From Pararhizobium sp. (lineage in GTDB: Bacteria; Pseudomonadota; Alphaproteobacteria; Rhizobiales; Rhizobiaceae): a stretch of 64,000 nt of DNA. The translations under genes and the position numbers were made by a program. The stretch's first letter is position 1. Every line of letters begins with the position of its first letter. The stretch covers positions 620,001 through 684,000 of the forward strand of contig CP051237.1 in NCBI GenBank assembly GCA_017794825.1. Reading direction: 5' to 3'. The notes under the pieces are model-generated. The model made no database searches. It worked only from the letters and a program-made list of their open reading frames with translations, and was not told the DNA's origin. Positions 62,416 to 64,000 of the stretch are shown here, in pieces.

Positions 62416-62434
62416 TCATCCGGAGACTTATGAC

Positions 62435-63775
62435 GTGAACTTCCACATCGAACTGCTGGGAATGCTGCGACAAGTCGCAATGGTTCTTGTCGCCACCGCC
62501 CTTTGTTATTCTCCGGCTCGCGCCGAGATCACAGAGACAATTCTGAGTGACGCCTATGTCTATCTCCTGTCCCGGGCGCTGGTGATCCGTCAGGAACAGA
62601 CTGACCTTGCCGAAGATGGGGTGGACTACAATGTCGTGAAATACAATCCTGTCGGCTCGGCGGATTTCGTCAATCCCAATCTCGACGTCGCCTATCTGGA
62701 GACATGGTTTGGCGTGGACGAGAACTCGACTGTGCTCCTTGCCATCCCTGAGATCGAGGATCGCTACTACACTGCGCAAATCATCGATGAATGGGGCGAA
62801 GTCATCACCAATATCAACGAGCGCACCTACCCGCTCGCGCCTCATGGAACCTACGCTCTCGTGACGCCCGGATCGACGGTTGAAATTCCGGACGGCGCCG
62901 TGCGTATCGAATTGCATGGCGGCAAGGCCAAGATGTTGGCGCGCGTGGAACTGCAGACCGATTCGGCCACTGCCGAGGCACTGCAGAAACAGTTCACTGT
63001 CGATGTGCAGGGCGATCCCCAAATATCCCCTCCCATCAATTTGCCGCAGTTCGACAATGTCGAGCTCATCGGCGTGGAAATGTTCGAGCATGCGGGCGAA
63101 ATGTTGGCCTCGGCAATGGATGTCTCTCCGGTCGCCGCCCAGATGCAGGCAAAGGTGATGGCTGTCGCGCAAGCCGTCAAGGATCCCGGCGAACGCGCCC
63201 GGATCGAGGCGCTGCTGCGCGAAAAGGTCATTCCCGATTTCCTGAAAGCCGCAGTCACCGAAGCAGGCAAGTTTCAGGATGGTTGGCTGGGCGCTCTGAC
63301 GGCGGGCAACTATGGCGCGGAGTTCCGCACCCGGACTGCCGCCAACCTGGTCGGAATCTGGGCGAATTCCGCAAGCGAGGTGATATATTTCGTCGGCACG
63401 CGCGACGCGAACAATGAGCCGCTGACCGGCGACAAGTCCTATACGCTGTCCTTCGACAGCGATGCGCTGCCGGAAACTGTGGTTGACGGATACTGGTCGG
63501 TCATTCTCGTGGACTTGCCGGATTATCGCGTCGTCGACAATGCGCTGAACCGATACAATCTCAATTCCTATTCCAGACTGGAAAAGGAGGATGACGGTTC
63601 ATTGAATATCTACGTCTCCTCGAAGAAACCCGACGACGTGGCGGAAAGCAACTGGCTGCCCAGTCCCGCGGGCAAGGATTTTTCACTCACATTCCGAACA
63701 TACGTGCCAGAGGAAGAGGTCAAATCGGGAGACTGGTTTCCGCCAGCGCCCTCGCCTGCTGCAGACAAGCCCTGA
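62435..63775 (+). CDS. Second exported DUF1254/DUF1214 protein
   Basis: A 446-aa protein related to the preceding one but clearly diverged. Its signal sequence includes LRQVAMVLVATALCYSPARA. DUF1254-type sequence includes NPVGSADFVNPNLDVAYLET and the DUF1214 part has DGYWSVILVDLPDYRVVDNA and NWLPSPAGKDFSLTFRTY. The start is GTG at 62435 with CGGAGA upstream; ATG at 62461 is the alternative. It probably forms an operon with the upstream gene, 19 bases away. Confidence 0.85.
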   Translation: MNFHIELLGMLRQVAMVLVATALCYSPARAEITETILSDAYVYLLSRALVIRQEQTDLAEDGVDYNVVKYNPVGSADFVNPNLDVAYLETWFGVDENSTVLLAIPEIEDRYYTAQIIDEWGEVITNINERTYPLAPHGTYALVTPGSTVEIPDGAVRIELHGGKAKMLARVELQTDSATAEALQKQFTVDVQGDPQISPPINLPQFDNVELIGVEMFEHAGEMLASAMDVSPVAAQMQAKVMAVAQAVKDPGERARIEALLREKVIPDFLKAAVTEAGKFQDGWLGALTAGNYGAEFRTRTAANLVGIWANSASEVIYFVGTRDANNEPLTGDKSYTLSFDSDALPETVVDGYWSVILVDLPDYRVVDNALNRYNLNSYSRLEKEDDGSLNIYVSSKKPDDVAESNWLPSPAGKDFSLTFRTYVPEEEVKSGDWFPPAPSPAADKP

Positions 63776-63842
63776 TTTCAGGCGAACGCCAACGACAAGG
63801 TTGTTGGGTCTCCCACTACGAATAACAGCAAGACAGAGCGCA

Positions 63843-64000
63843 TCAAGTATCCTTCTCTTCAACCTGCGCTGGGCGGCGGATGTGAACGTCCTGCTGCGGA
63901 TAGGGAATGGAAATTCCGTTCTCGTCGAAGCGTTCCTTGACCTGCTGCGTCAGGTCCCAGAAGACCGTCCAGTAATCGGACGTCATGGTCCACGGCCGGC
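63843..64000 (-). CDS. MscS-family mechanosensitive channel (C-terminal end)
   Basis: Only the last 51 codons are visible; the gene continues past the right edge. VKERFDENGISIPYPQQDVHI is the typical C-terminal stretch of small-conductance mechanosensitive channels. The stop TGA is at 63845-63843. The 67 bases before it, following the DUF1254 gene, hold no gene. Confidence 0.8.
   Translation of the reverse strand, partial: RPWTMTSDYWTVFWDLTQQVKERFDENGISIPYPQQDVHIRRPAQVEEKDT

Overview
The window reads as chromosomal DNA of a GC-rich alphaproteobacterium, most likely of the order Hyphomicrobiales (rhizobia and relatives). The reasons are the five-step HutF/HutG histidine pathway, membrane-bound urate oxidase PuuD, the phn gene set with a DUF1045 gene and two phnE genes, the DNA-ligase/exonuclease pair, and TRAP and tripartite tricarboxylate transporters. 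The genus cannot be read from this sequence. I saw no rRNA, tRNA, CRISPR array, insertion sequence or prophage.

Layout. 1-6991: histidine degradation, hutC (partial)-hutF leftward and hutI-hutH-hutG-hutU rightward, with a palindromic operator between them. 7176-11791: xdhABC (xanthine to urate). 11939-17815: a metallo-beta-lactamase-fold hydrolase, a TAXI-type TRAP transporter and a convergent LigM/DesA-like tetrahydrofolate-dependent demethylase; the two transcription units carry the same three-half-site operator. 18005-22251: LysR regulator, puuD, guaD and an HXXEE membrane protein. 22419-29691: two cytoplasmic sulfatases, an NMT1/TauA-type ABC importer, an IclR regulator and a formylglycine-generating enzyme. 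29694-32317: ATP-dependent DNA ligase and its partner exonuclease. 32824-36133: uraH, allA, alc, uraD and puuE (5-hydroxyisourate to glyoxylate). 36380-37053: an anomalous island with a broken toxin-deaminase-like C-terminus followed by a very AT-rich small gene. 37072-38702: nucleoside deaminase and adenosine deaminase. 38939-45041: sulfide:quinone oxidoreductase, a BigR/SqrR-like ArsR sensor, a DUF2892 protein and an RND efflux pair. 45079-47487: methyltransferase, PaiB-like protein and a MarR-GNAT fusion with a perfect operator. 47534-52621: tripartite tricarboxylate transporter with an IclR regulator and two small enzymes. 52783-53592: exported TPR/peptidoglycan-binding protein. 53647-60699: phosphonate uptake phnCDEE plus phnM, phnN and a 2H phosphoesterase, with a Pho box. 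61030-63775: tandem exported DUF1254/DUF1214 proteins. The right edge cuts an MscS-family channel gene.

How it works together. The dominant theme is scavenging of nitrogen, sulfur and phosphorus from organic compounds. Purine breakdown is complete from adenosine and guanine to glyoxylate and urea, but its genes lie in three separate blocks (xdhABC, puuD-guaD, uraH to puuE) with deaminases beside the last. Histidine goes to glutamate and formate. Sulfate esters are probably imported intact and cleaved in the cytoplasm by sulfatases matured by the adjacent formylglycine-generating enzyme. Phosphonate uptake is present, but the C-P lyase core genes are outside the window.

Most notable: (i) the toxin-deaminase relic with an adjacent AT-rich candidate immunity gene; (ii) the shared three-half-site operator joining the TAXI TRAP/hydrolase operon to the LigM-like demethylase; (iii) the self-contained sulfatase/maturase/transporter locus; (iv) a perfect 31-bp palindrome in front of a MarR-GNAT fusion; (v) a terminator-like hairpin in the leader of the ureide operon.
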